Part shown: piece by piece, positions 41,613-50,741 of the stretch
Layout: every line of letters begins with the position of its first letter
Numbering within the stretch: position 1 is the first letter of the stretch
DNA from: CAWCQC01 sp963819905
GTDB taxonomy: Bacteria > Actinomycetota > Thermoleophilia > Gaiellales > Gaiellaceae
NCBI GenBank assembly: GCA_963819905.1
Contig: CAWFXP010000009.1
Coordinates: 1 to 64,000 of the forward strand
Length of the DNA stretch: 64,000 nucleotides
Reading direction: 5' to 3'
Translations under genes and position numbers: made by a program
Notes under the pieces: generated by a model
Told to the model about the DNA's origin: nothing
Databases searched by the model: none
What the model saw: the letters and a program-made list of their open reading frames with translations, nothing else

Positions 41613-43147
41613 CGGCGGACACCGGCTTCCAGCCCGCCGCCTGGCACGAGCCGCTCGTCACCGAGCTCGGCTCGCCGGGTGAGCGTGGGATGCTCGTCCC
41701 CGGCTTCGACGGGCAGGCCGCCGCCGCGCTCCCCGAGGGTCTGCGACGCACCGCGCCGCCGAGCCTCCCGGAGCTCGGCCAGCCGCAGGTGCTCCGCCAC
41801 TTCACGCGACTCTCGCAGATGTCGCTCGGCCACAACGTCGTCCCCGACATGACCGCGGCCACGACGACCCCGAAGTACCCGCCGGTCGTGAACGAGCTCA
41901 TCACGCGCTCGCCGAAGCTCGCCGAGCTCCACCCCGACCAGCCGGACGACTGCCTCCAGGGCGTCCTGCGGCTTCTGTTCGAGCTCGGCGGGTGCCTTCA
42001 GTCGCTCTCGGGAATGGACGCCTGCTCGCTCCAGGGCTTCGGCGGCGCGCACGCGATCTTCGGCGGAGTCCTCGTGATCCGGGCGTACCACACGAGCCGA
42101 GGAGACTCGCAGCGGGACGAGATCATCAGCGAGTTCGCTTCCCATCCGACGAATCCGTCCACCGCAGCCTCGGCCGGCTTCAAGGTGATCGAGGTGGCGC
42201 CGGGCCCGAGAGGCTACGCCGAGGTCGAGGCGGTGAAGGCGGCGGTCTCCGAGCGGACGGCCGGGCTCCTGCTCAACAACCCCGAGGACACGGGGATCTT
42301 CAACCCGGAGATCGACCGGATCGCCGAGGTCGTCCACGACGCCGGCGGCCTGTGTGGGTTCGACCAGGCCAACGCGAACGCGACGCTCGGCATCTCGCGG
42401 GCCCGCGACTGCGGCTTCGATCTCGCCCACTTCAACCTCCACAAGACGTTCGGCGCTCCGATCTCGCTCTACGGCCCGGCGGTCGGCGCGATCTGCGTAA
42501 CCGAGGAGCTGGCGCGCTTCCTCCCGGTTCCGGTGATCGTCCGCGACGGCGACACCTACCGGCGCGACTTCGAGCGCCCCGAGAGCGTGGGCAGGATCGC
42601 CGGCTACCTCGGCAACGTCCCGGCGCTCGTCAAGGCCTACGCCTGGATCCGGTCGATCGGGCCAGAGCGGATGGCCGACGTGGCGCGCTACGCGGTGCTG
42701 AACAACAACTACGTCCACCGGCGGCTCGACCGGGTCGCGGGCATCTCGACGGCCTTTCCCGACAACGAGGATCGCCGTCTCGACGTCGTGCGCTACAGCG
42801 TCGAGGAGTTGAAGGAGGCGACGGGCGTCGGCACCGAGGACCTGCGCAACCGGATCACCGACTACGGCCTGCCGGGACACTGGATGAGCCATCACCCGGT
42901 CACCTCGCCCGAGCCCTTCACGCTCGAGCCGACCGAGAGCGCCTCTCGCAGTGAGCTGGACTGGGTCGTCGACGTGTACGAGCGAGTGGCCGAGGAAGCA
43001 CGCACCGAGCCCGAGACGGTGCGCACCGCCCCGCATCGCGGGCCGGTTGCCGCCTGGCGGGCCGACGCGTGGGAAGGCGGCTGGCCGCCGGCGGCGACGG
43101 CGCGCCTGCTTGGCGAGCGCGAGGCGGCCCGTCGGCCTCCTATCTGA
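41609..43147 (+). CDS. gcvPB: Glycine dehydrogenase (decarboxylating) subunit 2-like protein
   Basis: This 512-residue PLP enzyme subunit has the PLP lysine K279 in FNLHKTFGAP and the stacking histidine in FASHPTNPSTAASAGF. In standard GcvPB these read 'SAHGTNPA' and 'HKTFSTPHGGGGPG'. Here the Gly after His is Pro, and the glycine-rich loop after the lysine is replaced by ISLYGPAVGAICV. The gene is translationally coupled to gcvPA and ends eight bases into the convergent greA. The loss of the glycine-rich loop suggests altered handling of the lipoyl partner or substrate. Confidence 0.82.
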   Translation: MTADTGFQPAAWHEPLVTELGSPGERGMLVPGFDGQAAAALPEGLRRTAPPSLPELGQPQVLRHFTRLSQMSLGHNVVPDMTAATTTPKYPPVVNELITRSPKLAELHPDQPDDCLQGVLRLLFELGGCLQSLSGMDACSLQGFGGAHAIFGGVLVIRAYHTSRGDSQRDEIISEFASHPTNPSTAASAGFKVIEVAPGPRGYAEVEAVKAAVSERTAGLLLNNPEDTGIFNPEIDRIAEVVHDAGGLCGFDQANANATLGISRARDCGFDLAHFNLHKTFGAPISLYGPAVGAICVTEELARFLPVPVIVRDGDTYRRDFERPESVGRIAGYLGNVPALVKAYAWIRSIGPERMADVARYAVLNNNYVHRRLDRVAGISTAFPDNEDRRLDVVRYSVEELKEATGVGTEDLRNRITDYGLPGHWMSHHPVTSPEPFTLEPTESASRSELDWVVDVYERVAEEARTEPETVRTAPHRGPVAAWRADAWEGGWPPAATARLLGEREAARRPPI

Positions 43148-43586
43148 TCTCGACGACGGTCGCCGTCCAGGGGCCGCGCGGGGCCGGCACGTCGCCGGAT
43201 TCCCCGACGCGCTTGCCGAGGAGCGCGGCTCCGAGCGGCGACGACGCGGACACGGCGCCCTCGCCGCCGAGGCTGGAGATCTCGATCTCGAGCCGGTCGC
43301 CCTGCTCGTCCTCGACCGTGACGCGGGAGCCGACCGAGACGACGTCGGCGGCGGGGGTCGTGACGATCTCTGCGCTGTCGAGCCGCGAGCGAAGGATCGC
43401 GATCCGGCGCTCGAGCAGGCCCTGCTCGTTCTTCGCCGCGTGGTACTCGAAGTTCTCGGAGAGGTCGCCGTGGGCACGTGCGGACGCGATCGCCGCTACC
43501 ACCTCCGCGCGCTTCGGCCCCTCGAGCTCGGCCAGCTCGGCCGCGAGCGCCGCCTGCTGCTCGGCTGTGAGCTGCTCGCCCGTCAC
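43140..43586 (-). CDS. greA: Transcription elongation factor GreA
   Basis: This 148-residue GreA-type factor rescues backtracked RNA polymerase. The coiled-coil tip with the acidic pair is visible (HGDLSENFEYHAAKNEQGLL), as are the C-terminal FKBP-like domain signatures (VGSRVTVEDEQGDRLEIEIS) and the ending SPLGAALLGKRVGE. The GTG at 43586 fits the normal N-terminus (TGEQLTAEQQAALAAELAEL). Upstream extensions are Arg-rich and unlike the family. The gene is convergent with gcvPB and divergent from an FAD oxidoreductase. Confidence 0.88.
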   Translation of the reverse strand: MTGEQLTAEQQAALAAELAELEGPKRAEVVAAIASARAHGDLSENFEYHAAKNEQGLLERRIAILRSRLDSAEIVTTPAADVVSVGSRVTVEDEQGDRLEIEISSLGGEGAVSASSPLGAALLGKRVGESGDVPAPRGPWTATVVEIR

Positions 43587-43719
43587 GCGGTTCCCGGTCC
43601 CCCTGCTCGGGCGCGGGTACGGATACGGACGCGATCGGGCACCGACGGAGGGTAGCCTGCGCGGACACGAATCCGCCGATCCTCTGTGTGTGAGGACGAA
43701 CGAATTCCGAGGAGGCTCG

Positions 43720-45093
43720 ATGACGAACGTGGCAGAGCTCGACCCGACGACCCTCGCCGCTGCGGTGCAGGGAGATGTCGCAGTACCGGACGACGCCGGC
43801 TGGGACACCGCACGTGCGGCGTGGAACCTCGCGGCCGACCAGCGTCCCGCCGCGGTCGTGTTCCCCGCAAGGCCCGAGGACGTGGTCGCGTCCGTGGCAG
43901 CCGCGCGCGCCGCCGGGCTCGGGATCGCAGTTCAGGGCACCGGCCACGGCGCGCGCCCCGGGAAGCCGACCCTCGAGGGGACGATCCTGCTCAACATGAC
44001 CCGGCTTCAGGGCGTCGAGGTCGACCCGGCTGCAGGGACGGCACGAGTCGAGGCAGGCGTCCCCTGGGCGTCGGTCGTCGCGGCCGCCGAGCCACACGGC
44101 CTGGCTCCGCTCTCGGGCTCCGCTCCGGACGTCGGCGTCGTCGGCTATACGCTCGGCGGCGGGCTCGGCTGGCTCGGACGCAAGTACGGTCTCGCGGCGA
44201 ACAGCGCGATCGCGTTCGAGGGTGTGACCGGCGAGGGAGAGATCGTCCGCGCCTCCGCCGACGAGAACCGCGACCTCTTCTGGGCGCTTCGCGGGGGAGG
44301 CGGCAACTTCATGATCGTGACCGCGCTCGAGTTCCGTCTTCACCCCGTTCGGGAGCTGTACGCCGGCAACCTCTTCTGGCCGATCGAGCTCGCAGGAGAC
44401 GTCCTGAGCGGGTACGGGACGTGGGTCGAGACCGTCCCCGACGAGCTGAGCTCGGTCGGGCGCCTGTTGCACCTGCCTCCGATCCCGGACATCCCCGAGC
44501 CGTTTCGCGGCCGGTCGCTCGCGGTGATCGAGTCGGCCTTCGCCGGAACCGAGGAGGAGGGCGCAGAGCTCCTGCGCCCGTTGCGGGAGCTCGCTCCGAC
44601 GTACATGGACACCGTCCAGTTGATGCCGCCCTCGGGGCTCCCCGCCCTCCACATGGATCCGCCGCAGCCGGTTCCGGGAGTCGGCGACGGGATGCTGGTC
44701 AGCGGGCTCGCGCCCGGGACGATCGAGGAGACCCTGGCGATCGCAGGGCCCGGCACGCGCTCCCCGCTCCTCTCGATCGAGTACCGCCACCTGGGAGGCG
44801 CCCTGGCCGAGGCGAAGCCTGAGAACGGCGCGCTCGCCAAGCTCGACGGCGCGTTTGCGCACTACGCCGTCGGGATCGCCATGTCACCCGAGATGGGCGC
44901 GGCCGTCGCCGAGTGCCTCGAGCGGCTTCAGTCCGCTCTTGCACCCTGGCGGGCCGGGCAGTTCCCCAACTTCGGCGAGACGTCCACGCTGGCGGACTCC
45001 TTCCCCACCGACGTGTTTCGGCGGCTCGTCGAGATCAAGGCGGCGGTCGATCCGGCCGGCGTCCTCCGATCCCACCGGCCGGTGCACGCCTAG
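43720..45093 (+). CDS. FAD-linked oxidase of the berberine-bridge/glycolate-oxidase type
   Basis: This 457-residue flavoenzyme has an N-terminal FAD_binding_4 domain (ARPEDVVASVAAARAAGLGI, VQGTGHGARPG, GVVGYTLGGGLGWLGRKYGL, LFWALRGGGGNFMIVTALEF) and a C-terminal BBE segment ending in AVDPAGVLRSHRPV. The typical N-terminal RSGGHS histidine site for covalent FAD is here TGHGAR. Substrates range from sugars to alkaloids. The ATG at 43720 follows GAGGAGG. The gene is monocistronic. Confidence 0.87.
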   Translation: MTNVAELDPTTLAAAVQGDVAVPDDAGWDTARAAWNLAADQRPAAVVFPARPEDVVASVAAARAAGLGIAVQGTGHGARPGKPTLEGTILLNMTRLQGVEVDPAAGTARVEAGVPWASVVAAAEPHGLAPLSGSAPDVGVVGYTLGGGLGWLGRKYGLAANSAIAFEGVTGEGEIVRASADENRDLFWALRGGGGNFMIVTALEFRLHPVRELYAGNLFWPIELAGDVLSGYGTWVETVPDELSSVGRLLHLPPIPDIPEPFRGRSLAVIESAFAGTEEEGAELLRPLRELAPTYMDTVQLMPPSGLPALHMDPPQPVPGVGDGMLVSGLAPGTIEETLAIAGPGTRSPLLSIEYRHLGGALAEAKPENGALAKLDGAFAHYAVGIAMSPEMGAAVAECLERLQSALAPWRAGQFPNFGETSTLADSFPTDVFRRLVEIKAAVDPAGVLRSHRPVHA

Positions 45094-45126
45094 CGCATAC
45101 GCTAGGCGGCGTGCGCCACCGGCCGT

Positions 45127-47052
45127 CTACGGGGTGGCGCCGCCCGGCATCGGGAACGGCCGCGGCTGCGGATCCGTTCGCGGCTTCTGCTCGGGCTCGG
45201 TCTCCGATTCGGGCTCCTGCTCGGGCTCGGCGAACACCGACTCCTCGGGCTCGCCCGCCAGCAGGCGCTCGAACTGATCCTTGTCGATCGTCTCGCGCTC
45301 GATGAGCGTCTTCGAGATGGCGTGAAGCTCGTCTTCGTGATCGGTCAGGATCGTCCTGGCACGCGCGTAGCCGTCCTCCACGATGCGGCGGATCTCGTCG
45401 TCGATCTCACGCGCAATCTCGTCGGAATAGTCGGGCTCCGCGCCCATGTCGCGGCCGAGGAACGGCATGCTGTGATTGTGGCCGAGTGTCCGGGGCCCGA
45501 GCTTCTCCGACATCCCGTACCTCATGATCATCTGCTTCGCGGTGGCGGTCACCTTCTCGAGATCGTTCGCCGCCCCCGTCGTGTACTCGTGGAAGACGAG
45601 CTCTTCGGCCGCACGACCGCCCAGCGTCATCGCCATCTGATCGAGGAGCGCGGATCGTGTTTGGAGGAAGCGGTCCTCCCGAGGCAACGAGATCGTGTAC
45701 CCCAACGCCTGCCCACGACTAATCACACTGATCTTGTGCACAGGATCACAATTCGGCAAATAATGACCCACCAACGCATGACCCATCTCGTGATACGCCG
45801 TCACCTTCCGCTCATGCTCAGACAACAACCGCGTCCGCTTCTCAGGACCAGCAATCACCCGCATGATCCCCTCCTCCAACTCCACCATCTCAATCGTCTT
45901 CTTCCCACGCCGCGCCGCCAACAACGCCGCCTCATTCACCAAATTCGCCAAATCAGCACCCGTAAACCCAGGCGTCCCAGCAGCCAACGTATCCAAATCA
46001 ATCTCCACCGCAATCGGCTTCCCCCGCGTATGCACCTCCAAAATACGCCGCCGACCACCCCGATCAGGACGATCAACCACAATCTGACGATCAAACCGAC
46101 CCGGCCTCAACAACGCCGGATCCAAAATATCCGGACGATTCGTAGCCGCAATCAAAATAATATTATCCTTCAACTCAAACCCATCCATCTCCACCAACAA
46201 CTGATTCAACGTCTGCTCACGCTCATCATGCCCCCCACCCAAACCAGCCCCACGATGCCGCCCAACCGCATCAATCTCATCCATAAACACAATACAAGGA
46301 GACGCCTGCTTCGCCTGCTCAAACAAATCCCGAACACGCGACGCACCCACACCCACAAACATCTCCACAAAATCAGAACCCGAAATCGAAAAAAACGGAA
46401 CCCCAGCCTCACCAGCCACAGCCCGCGCCAACAACGTCTTCCCCGTCCCAGGCGGCCCATACAACAACACACCCTTCGGAATCCGAGCCCCCAACGCCTG
46501 AAACTTCTTCGGATTCTCCAAAAACTCCTTAATCTCATGCAACTCCTCAACCGCCTCATCCGCCCCAGCCACATCCCGAAACGTCACCTTCGGCGAATCC
46601 GGCGACATCCGCTTCGCACGCGACTTCCCAAAACTCATCACCTTCGAACCACCACCCTGGCTTCGGCGGGCGATGAAGATGAAGAGCGCGATGATGAGGA
46701 CGAAGGGCAGCAGGTAGAGGAGGAACCCCCAGCTCGATGCGCCGGTGCCCTTCGAATCGAAGCTGATCTCGTTCTCGAGGAGGAGATCCTGGAACTGGAT
46801 CTGCGCCTGGTCGCTCGGGTAGCTCGTCTTGATGGTCGTCCCGTCGACGAGCTTGGCCTCGATCCCCTGCCGGTTCGGGGAGAAGACGACCTCCTGCACC
46901 GAGTCGGGCTCGTTCGTCACGCGCTCGACGAGCGCGGAGTACGTCTCCTCGCTCTCGCTGGACCCCGGCCGCAGCAGGAGCGCGGCGAAGCCCACGACCA
47001 CGACGACGAGGACGAGGGGAAGAACCCACTTTCGCGACGGCGACATATGCAA
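45127..47052 (-). CDS. ftsH: ATP-dependent zinc metalloprotease FtsH with a codon-usage mosaic
   Basis: This 641-residue membrane protease degrades misfolded membrane and regulatory proteins. Two N-terminal helices (10-27 and 108-129) bracket a periplasmic domain. The AAA domain has Walker A GPPGTGKT (199-206), Walker B VFMDEID and the second-region homology ATNRPDILDPALLRPGRFDR. The zinc site is HEMGH (421-425). The C-terminus is Glu/Pro-rich. Codons for residues about 131-452 (45,690-46,660) end almost only in G or T, while both flanks use C/G-ending codons. The reading frame and protein remain intact. The start is ATG 47052 or 47046. Confidence 0.95.
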   Translation of the reverse strand: MHMSPSRKWVLPLVLVVVVVGFAALLLRPGSSESEETYSALVERVTNEPDSVQEVVFSPNRQGIEAKLVDGTTIKTSYPSDQAQIQFQDLLLENEISFDSKGTGASSWGFLLYLLPFVLIIALFIFIARRSQGGGSKVMSFGKSRAKRMSPDSPKVTFRDVAGADEAVEELHEIKEFLENPKKFQALGARIPKGVLLYGPPGTGKTLLARAVAGEAGVPFFSISGSDFVEMFVGVGASRVRDLFEQAKQASPCIVFMDEIDAVGRHRGAGLGGGHDEREQTLNQLLVEMDGFELKDNIILIAATNRPDILDPALLRPGRFDRQIVVDRPDRGGRRRILEVHTRGKPIAVEIDLDTLAAGTPGFTGADLANLVNEAALLAARRGKKTIEMVELEEGIMRVIAGPEKRTRLLSEHERKVTAYHEMGHALVGHYLPNCDPVHKISVISRGQALGYTISLPREDRFLQTRSALLDQMAMTLGGRAAEELVFHEYTTGAANDLEKVTATAKQMIMRYGMSEKLGPRTLGHNHSMPFLGRDMGAEPDYSDEIAREIDDEIRRIVEDGYARARTILTDHEDELHAISKTLIERETIDKDQFERLLAGEPEESVFAEPEQEPESETEPEQKPRTDPQPRPFPMPGGATP

Positions 47053-47161
47053 AATGTAGCTGGCAGAGACCCGTGCACCACGGAGTGTGAACGTTTCTTA
47101 ACGCGGGTGTCGGCCGGGAGCAGTCGGCGGCCGCGGCTTCGGCCCCCGCTAGGGTGGCAGC

Positions 47162-47791
47162 GTGTCCGCGGCCCGGTTCTTTCTCGTCCGCCACGGCCAT
47201 GCGACGACGGGGCCGGATCATCGCTGGGACGCCTCCGACCCGCTGACCGACGTCGGCCTCGGTCAGGCGCGCGAGCTGGCGGCCCACCTGGCCGCTCTCG
47301 GGTCGCCGCCGACGCGGATCGTCGCGAGCCCCGCGGTCCGCGCGCGAACGACCGCCGACGCCTGCGCGGAGGCTCTCAGCCTCGACGCCGAGGAGGATTC
47401 ACGCCTGCTCGAGTTCGGGAGCGGGGCCGTGACGCCGTTCACCCTGACCGAGATGCTCGAGCACCTGCCGTACGACGATCTCTGGCACCCGGACGACACC
47501 GGGCACGACGGCGAGACGGTCGGCGCCTTCTGGCGCCGGGTCGCCGACGCCGGTGAGGACATGCTCGCCGCGGGCGGAAGACCCCTCGTCGTCTCGCACG
47601 GGGGAACCACCTGCGGGCTGATTCGCTGGGCGCTCCGGATCGACCACCGCGCGCCGGACTCGTTCACGTTCAACCTCCGCAACGCGAGCGTGACCGAGAT
47701 CGAGCTGCGCGTCGACCGCCACGGTCGTCGCCGGGCTCACCTCGAGCGGATCGGCGACGTGAGCTTCCTGCGCCGGGTCACCGAGATCTGA
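47162..47791 (+). CDS. Histidine phosphatase-family protein
   Basis: This 209-residue phosphoglycerate-mutase-fold phosphatase has the catalytic RHG in FFLVRHGHATTG, the acid near HPDDTGHDGETVGAF and the second histidine in LVVSHGGTTCGLIRWAL. The GTG at 47162 precedes this motif by eight residues, the normal distance. Substrates of the family are sugar phosphates, cobalamin precursors or phosphoproteins. It is divergent from ftsH, with 109 bases between them. Confidence 0.87.
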   Translation: MSAARFFLVRHGHATTGPDHRWDASDPLTDVGLGQARELAAHLAALGSPPTRIVASPAVRARTTADACAEALSLDAEEDSRLLEFGSGAVTPFTLTEMLEHLPYDDLWHPDDTGHDGETVGAFWRRVADAGEDMLAAGGRPLVVSHGGTTCGLIRWALRIDHRAPDSFTFNLRNASVTEIELRVDRHGRRRAHLERIGDVSFLRRVTEI

Positions 47792-47961
47792 CCCCGACGG
47801 AGCAGTCGGGCCGGGCGGCGGGAGTCAGGCGTCGCCGGCAACGACGCCGGCGAGCCAGGCGTAGAGCGTCTCGTTGCGAAACTGCGGGGCCGGGGGCCGG
47901 CGTCCGCCACCGATTCTCCATCGCGCGGCGCCCGTCGCCGCGCGACCCCCGAACGGGTGGC

Positions 47962-49164
47962 TCAGCCGGCCTCGGACAGGAGCCGCTCGATCGGACTGGG
48001 CTCGCCGCGCGCGCGGCGCCGGGCGCCGGCCACCTGCTCCCACACGATCAGGGCGACGAGGATTGCGAGGACGACGGTCGCCACCCAGATCGCATCGAGC
48101 CAGAGGCCGAGCACCCCCGCGCACGCGCAGGCGACCGCGGCCGCAAGCCGTTTCACGCTCACCGAGCCCGTCATGCGGACACGGAAGGCCACGTGCCCGA
48201 GCAGGTAGAGAACCGGGCCTCCGACGACGGCGGCGAGCTCGGCCCCGTCGAGCCGATCGGTCGGGTGCGCGATCACCAGCTCGTCGCCGACGGCGGCGAC
48301 CATGATGCCGGCGACGATCGGGATGTGGATGTAGGTGTACGCATCGCGGGCGAGCCGTCCCGGGTCGTCGGACAGGCTCAGGCGCAGCGCCGCGATCCGG
48401 GCCACGTAGTTGAAGTAGAGCCACCAGAGCGCCGCCGAGCCGAGGAAGGCGACCGCGATCGCGCCGACCGTCGACGCGTGCAGGTCGAGGTCCGAGGCGG
48501 TCAGGCCGGTGACGACGATCGACTCGCCGAGGACGATGATGACGAACAGCTGGAAGCGCTCGGCGAAGTGCGGAGCGTCGACCCTCCACGCCTCGGTGCC
48601 GACCCGGCCGATGCCCGGCACCCAGTAGCCCGCGTACGGGCCGGAATAGTCGAGGACGAGCGCGATCACCCATACTGCGACGCGCGCATCTCCCGGGAGG
48701 AAAGCTCCCACGAGCCACAGGACGCCGACGGCGACCGACCAGCTGAGGATCCGGACGAAGTTCTCGCGGTGCACGCTCCCGGAGGGGCTCGCGAAGGCTG
48801 CGAAGGCATTCCGCAGGATCTGGAGCCCTGCGTAGCTCGCCGCGAACATGACTGCCCTCTCGCCGAAGGCGTCCGGGATGGCGATCGCCATCAGGAGGCT
48901 GGCCAGCGCGACGAGGATCAGGATCCCCCGCACGGCGTTGGTGTCGGGATCGAACCAGTTCGTCATCCAGGTCGTGTAGATCCACGCCCACCAGACGACG
49001 AGCAGGAGGAAGACGGTCTGGGCGACTCCCTCGAGGTCGAGGTGCTCGACCAGAAGGTGCGAGAGCTGCGTGATCGCAAAGACGAAGACGAGGTCGAAGA
49101 ACAGCTCGAGCGCGGTCGCCCGCTGTTCCTCGCCCTCGACGCGGTCGCGGAAGAAGCTCGTCAT
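47962..49164 (-). CDS. Low-temperature-requirement A (LtrA)-type membrane protein
   Basis: This 400-residue protein has about ten to twelve helices and the LtrA start: EEQRATALELFFDLVFVFAI with the conserved ELFFDLVFV, then VWWAWIYTTWMTNWFDPD, and later AERFQLFVIIVLGESIVVTG. LtrA was linked to growth at low temperature in Listeria, and its biochemical role is unknown. The ATG at 49164 overlaps the stop of the preceding MBL-like gene as ATGA. Confidence 0.87.
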   Translation of the reverse strand: MTSFFRDRVEGEEQRATALELFFDLVFVFAITQLSHLLVEHLDLEGVAQTVFLLLVVWWAWIYTTWMTNWFDPDTNAVRGILILVALASLLMAIAIPDAFGERAVMFAASYAGLQILRNAFAAFASPSGSVHRENFVRILSWSVAVGVLWLVGAFLPGDARVAVWVIALVLDYSGPYAGYWVPGIGRVGTEAWRVDAPHFAERFQLFVIIVLGESIVVTGLTASDLDLHASTVGAIAVAFLGSAALWWLYFNYVARIAALRLSLSDDPGRLARDAYTYIHIPIVAGIMVAAVGDELVIAHPTDRLDGAELAAVVGGPVLYLLGHVAFRVRMTGSVSVKRLAAAVACACAGVLGLWLDAIWVATVVLAILVALIVWEQVAGARRRARGEPSPIERLLSEAG

Positions 49165-49808
49165 CGCGTTCCTTTCCGCAGGCGGGCGGCCAGCCGCGCC
49201 GACCGAGCCCAGGCGCGCGGGAGATCGCGCAGTGGATGCGCAAGCGCGGCGGCCAATGCCTCCGCTGCGTTCTCGAGCAGGGGTGCGCCGTGCCCGACCG
49301 CGATCCGCCGCGGCTCGAGGCCTGCGAATGCGGGTCGGATACGAAAGAGGCGGGCCAGGGGATGGACGCCGAGGCGGTCGCCCTCGCGGGCGAGGAAGAA
49401 GGGGGACGTGCCGAGCGTCTCGGCGCAGACGAGGAGCCTGCGGTCTGCGACCCAGAGGGCCGCCTCGTGCCAGCCGCGGCGGACGATCACCCGGCGCTCC
49501 TCGACGCCGTCGACCCGGATACCGGGCCCCCCGAGCGCCCGCGGCAGCAGCCGGCCGACGCGAAGGCGCGCGGCGATCGCCTCGGCATCGCGCTGATGCC
49601 GGTCGAGAAGCGTCGCGACGCCGAGCACCGTGCCACGCGCGGCCAGCGCCTCGTCGAGCCCGGGCGCGTCGACCGGATCCACCACGAGCGAGCCTTCCGC
49701 GAGCACGATTGCCGCAGACGCCCGCTGGATCGCCTCACCCGGATCGGCGATCCACGCGAACGACCCGGCATCGTCGAGCTCGATCGGGCTCAGAAGCTCG
49801 CCTGACAC
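49161..49808 (-). CDS. Metallo-beta-lactamase-like protein with degraded metal site
   Basis: This 215-residue protein follows the order of small MBL-fold proteins: an early strand region (ASAAIVLAEGSLVVDPVDAP), a segment where HxHxDH is expected (VLGVATLLDRHQRDAEAIAA), and a final VGHGAPLLENAAEALAAAL. Only one histidine of the first metal motif is left, so it is probably not a normal hydrolase. The family call is by overall pattern only. It is coupled to the LtrA gene. Confidence 0.5.
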   Translation of the reverse strand: MSGELLSPIELDDAGSFAWIADPGEAIQRASAAIVLAEGSLVVDPVDAPGLDEALAARGTVLGVATLLDRHQRDAEAIAARLRVGRLLPRALGGPGIRVDGVEERRVIVRRGWHEAALWVADRRLLVCAETLGTSPFFLAREGDRLGVHPLARLFRIRPAFAGLEPRRIAVGHGAPLLENAAEALAAALAHPLRDLPRAWARSARLAARLRKGTR

Positions 49809-49831
49809 GGCCGATACGCTAGCGGCGGCTC

Positions 49832-50665
49832 ATGAACATCCTCCGGTTCATCCCCGGCTACACGGAGCATGTCTACGACGCCGGCAAGGAGCCGCTGTTC
49901 GTGCTCTTCGTCAGCTTCCTGATCGCGTTCAGCCTGACTCGCGGATACACGCGCCTGGCACGCACCCGCGGCTGGGGAAGCGGGAACGTCGGCGGTGTGC
50001 ACCTCCATCACATCGTTCCCGGCATCATCCTCGTCCTCCTCGGCGGCCTCGTCTCGTTCACCCGGTACGCGGACAACGGGATCACGGACGGAATCGCGGC
50101 CATCCTCTTCGGCGTCGGCGCGGCGTTCGTCCTCGACGAGTTCGCGCTCGTCTTCCACCTGAAGGACGTGTACTGGAGTCAGGAGGGCCGGTCGTCCGTC
50201 GACGCGGTCATCATCGGCGTCATGCTCGCCGGGCTCCTCCTCGTGACGTCCTCGCCCTTCGAGACCGACACCGACGCGGACACGACCGCGCCGAGGTGGA
50301 TCGCCTTCAGCATCGTCGGGCTCAACGTGTTCTTCGCTCTCATCACGTTCCTGAAGGGCAAGTACTTCCTCGGCACGCTCGCGATCTTCGTCCTGCCGGC
50401 CGGCATCGTCGGCGCCTGGCGGCTGGCGAAGCCGTGGTCTGCCTGGGCGCACCTCTTCTACAGCCCGGAGCGGGTGCGCCACGAGTTCGCCAAGCGCCAT
50501 CGCCAGAAGAAGCTCGACCGCGCCTGGCGGCGGGCGGAGAAATCCCGGCTCGGGCGCTTCGAGAACTGGTTCATCGACCTGGTCGGCGGGACTCCACACA
50601 TGCCCCCGGCTACGAGGCGCGAGGCTCATCCGGACGTCCGGGCGACTCCGCCCACACGGGTCTAG
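49832..50665 (+). CDS. Multi-pass membrane protein of unknown function
   Basis: This 277-residue protein has about seven hydrophobic segments and a polar, Arg/Lys-rich tail of 70 residues. A conspicuous GVHLHHIVPGIILVLLGG places two adjacent histidines at the start of one helix, and a second acidic/His patch VLDEFALVFHLKDVYWSQEG follows. This might be a metal-binding site inside the membrane. No family is recognised. It begins 24 bases from the divergent MBL-like gene. Confidence 0.6.
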   Translation: MNILRFIPGYTEHVYDAGKEPLFVLFVSFLIAFSLTRGYTRLARTRGWGSGNVGGVHLHHIVPGIILVLLGGLVSFTRYADNGITDGIAAILFGVGAAFVLDEFALVFHLKDVYWSQEGRSSVDAVIIGVMLAGLLLVTSSPFETDTDADTTAPRWIAFSIVGLNVFFALITFLKGKYFLGTLAIFVLPAGIVGAWRLAKPWSAWAHLFYSPERVRHEFAKRHRQKKLDRAWRRAEKSRLGRFENWFIDLVGGTPHMPPATRREAHPDVRATPPTRV

Positions 50666-50741
50666 CGGACCGCGCGCGTTCTCGGCCCGATCCCTGCGGG
50701 TACCGTGACCGCACGGGAGATCACAGGGACAGGAGGCAACC

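Noticed and set aside
45322..47556. Very long plus-strand open frame opposite ftsH
   Set aside because: It is antisense to a clear FtsH and is kept open by the unusual codon composition of the central segment; its translation is low-complexity.
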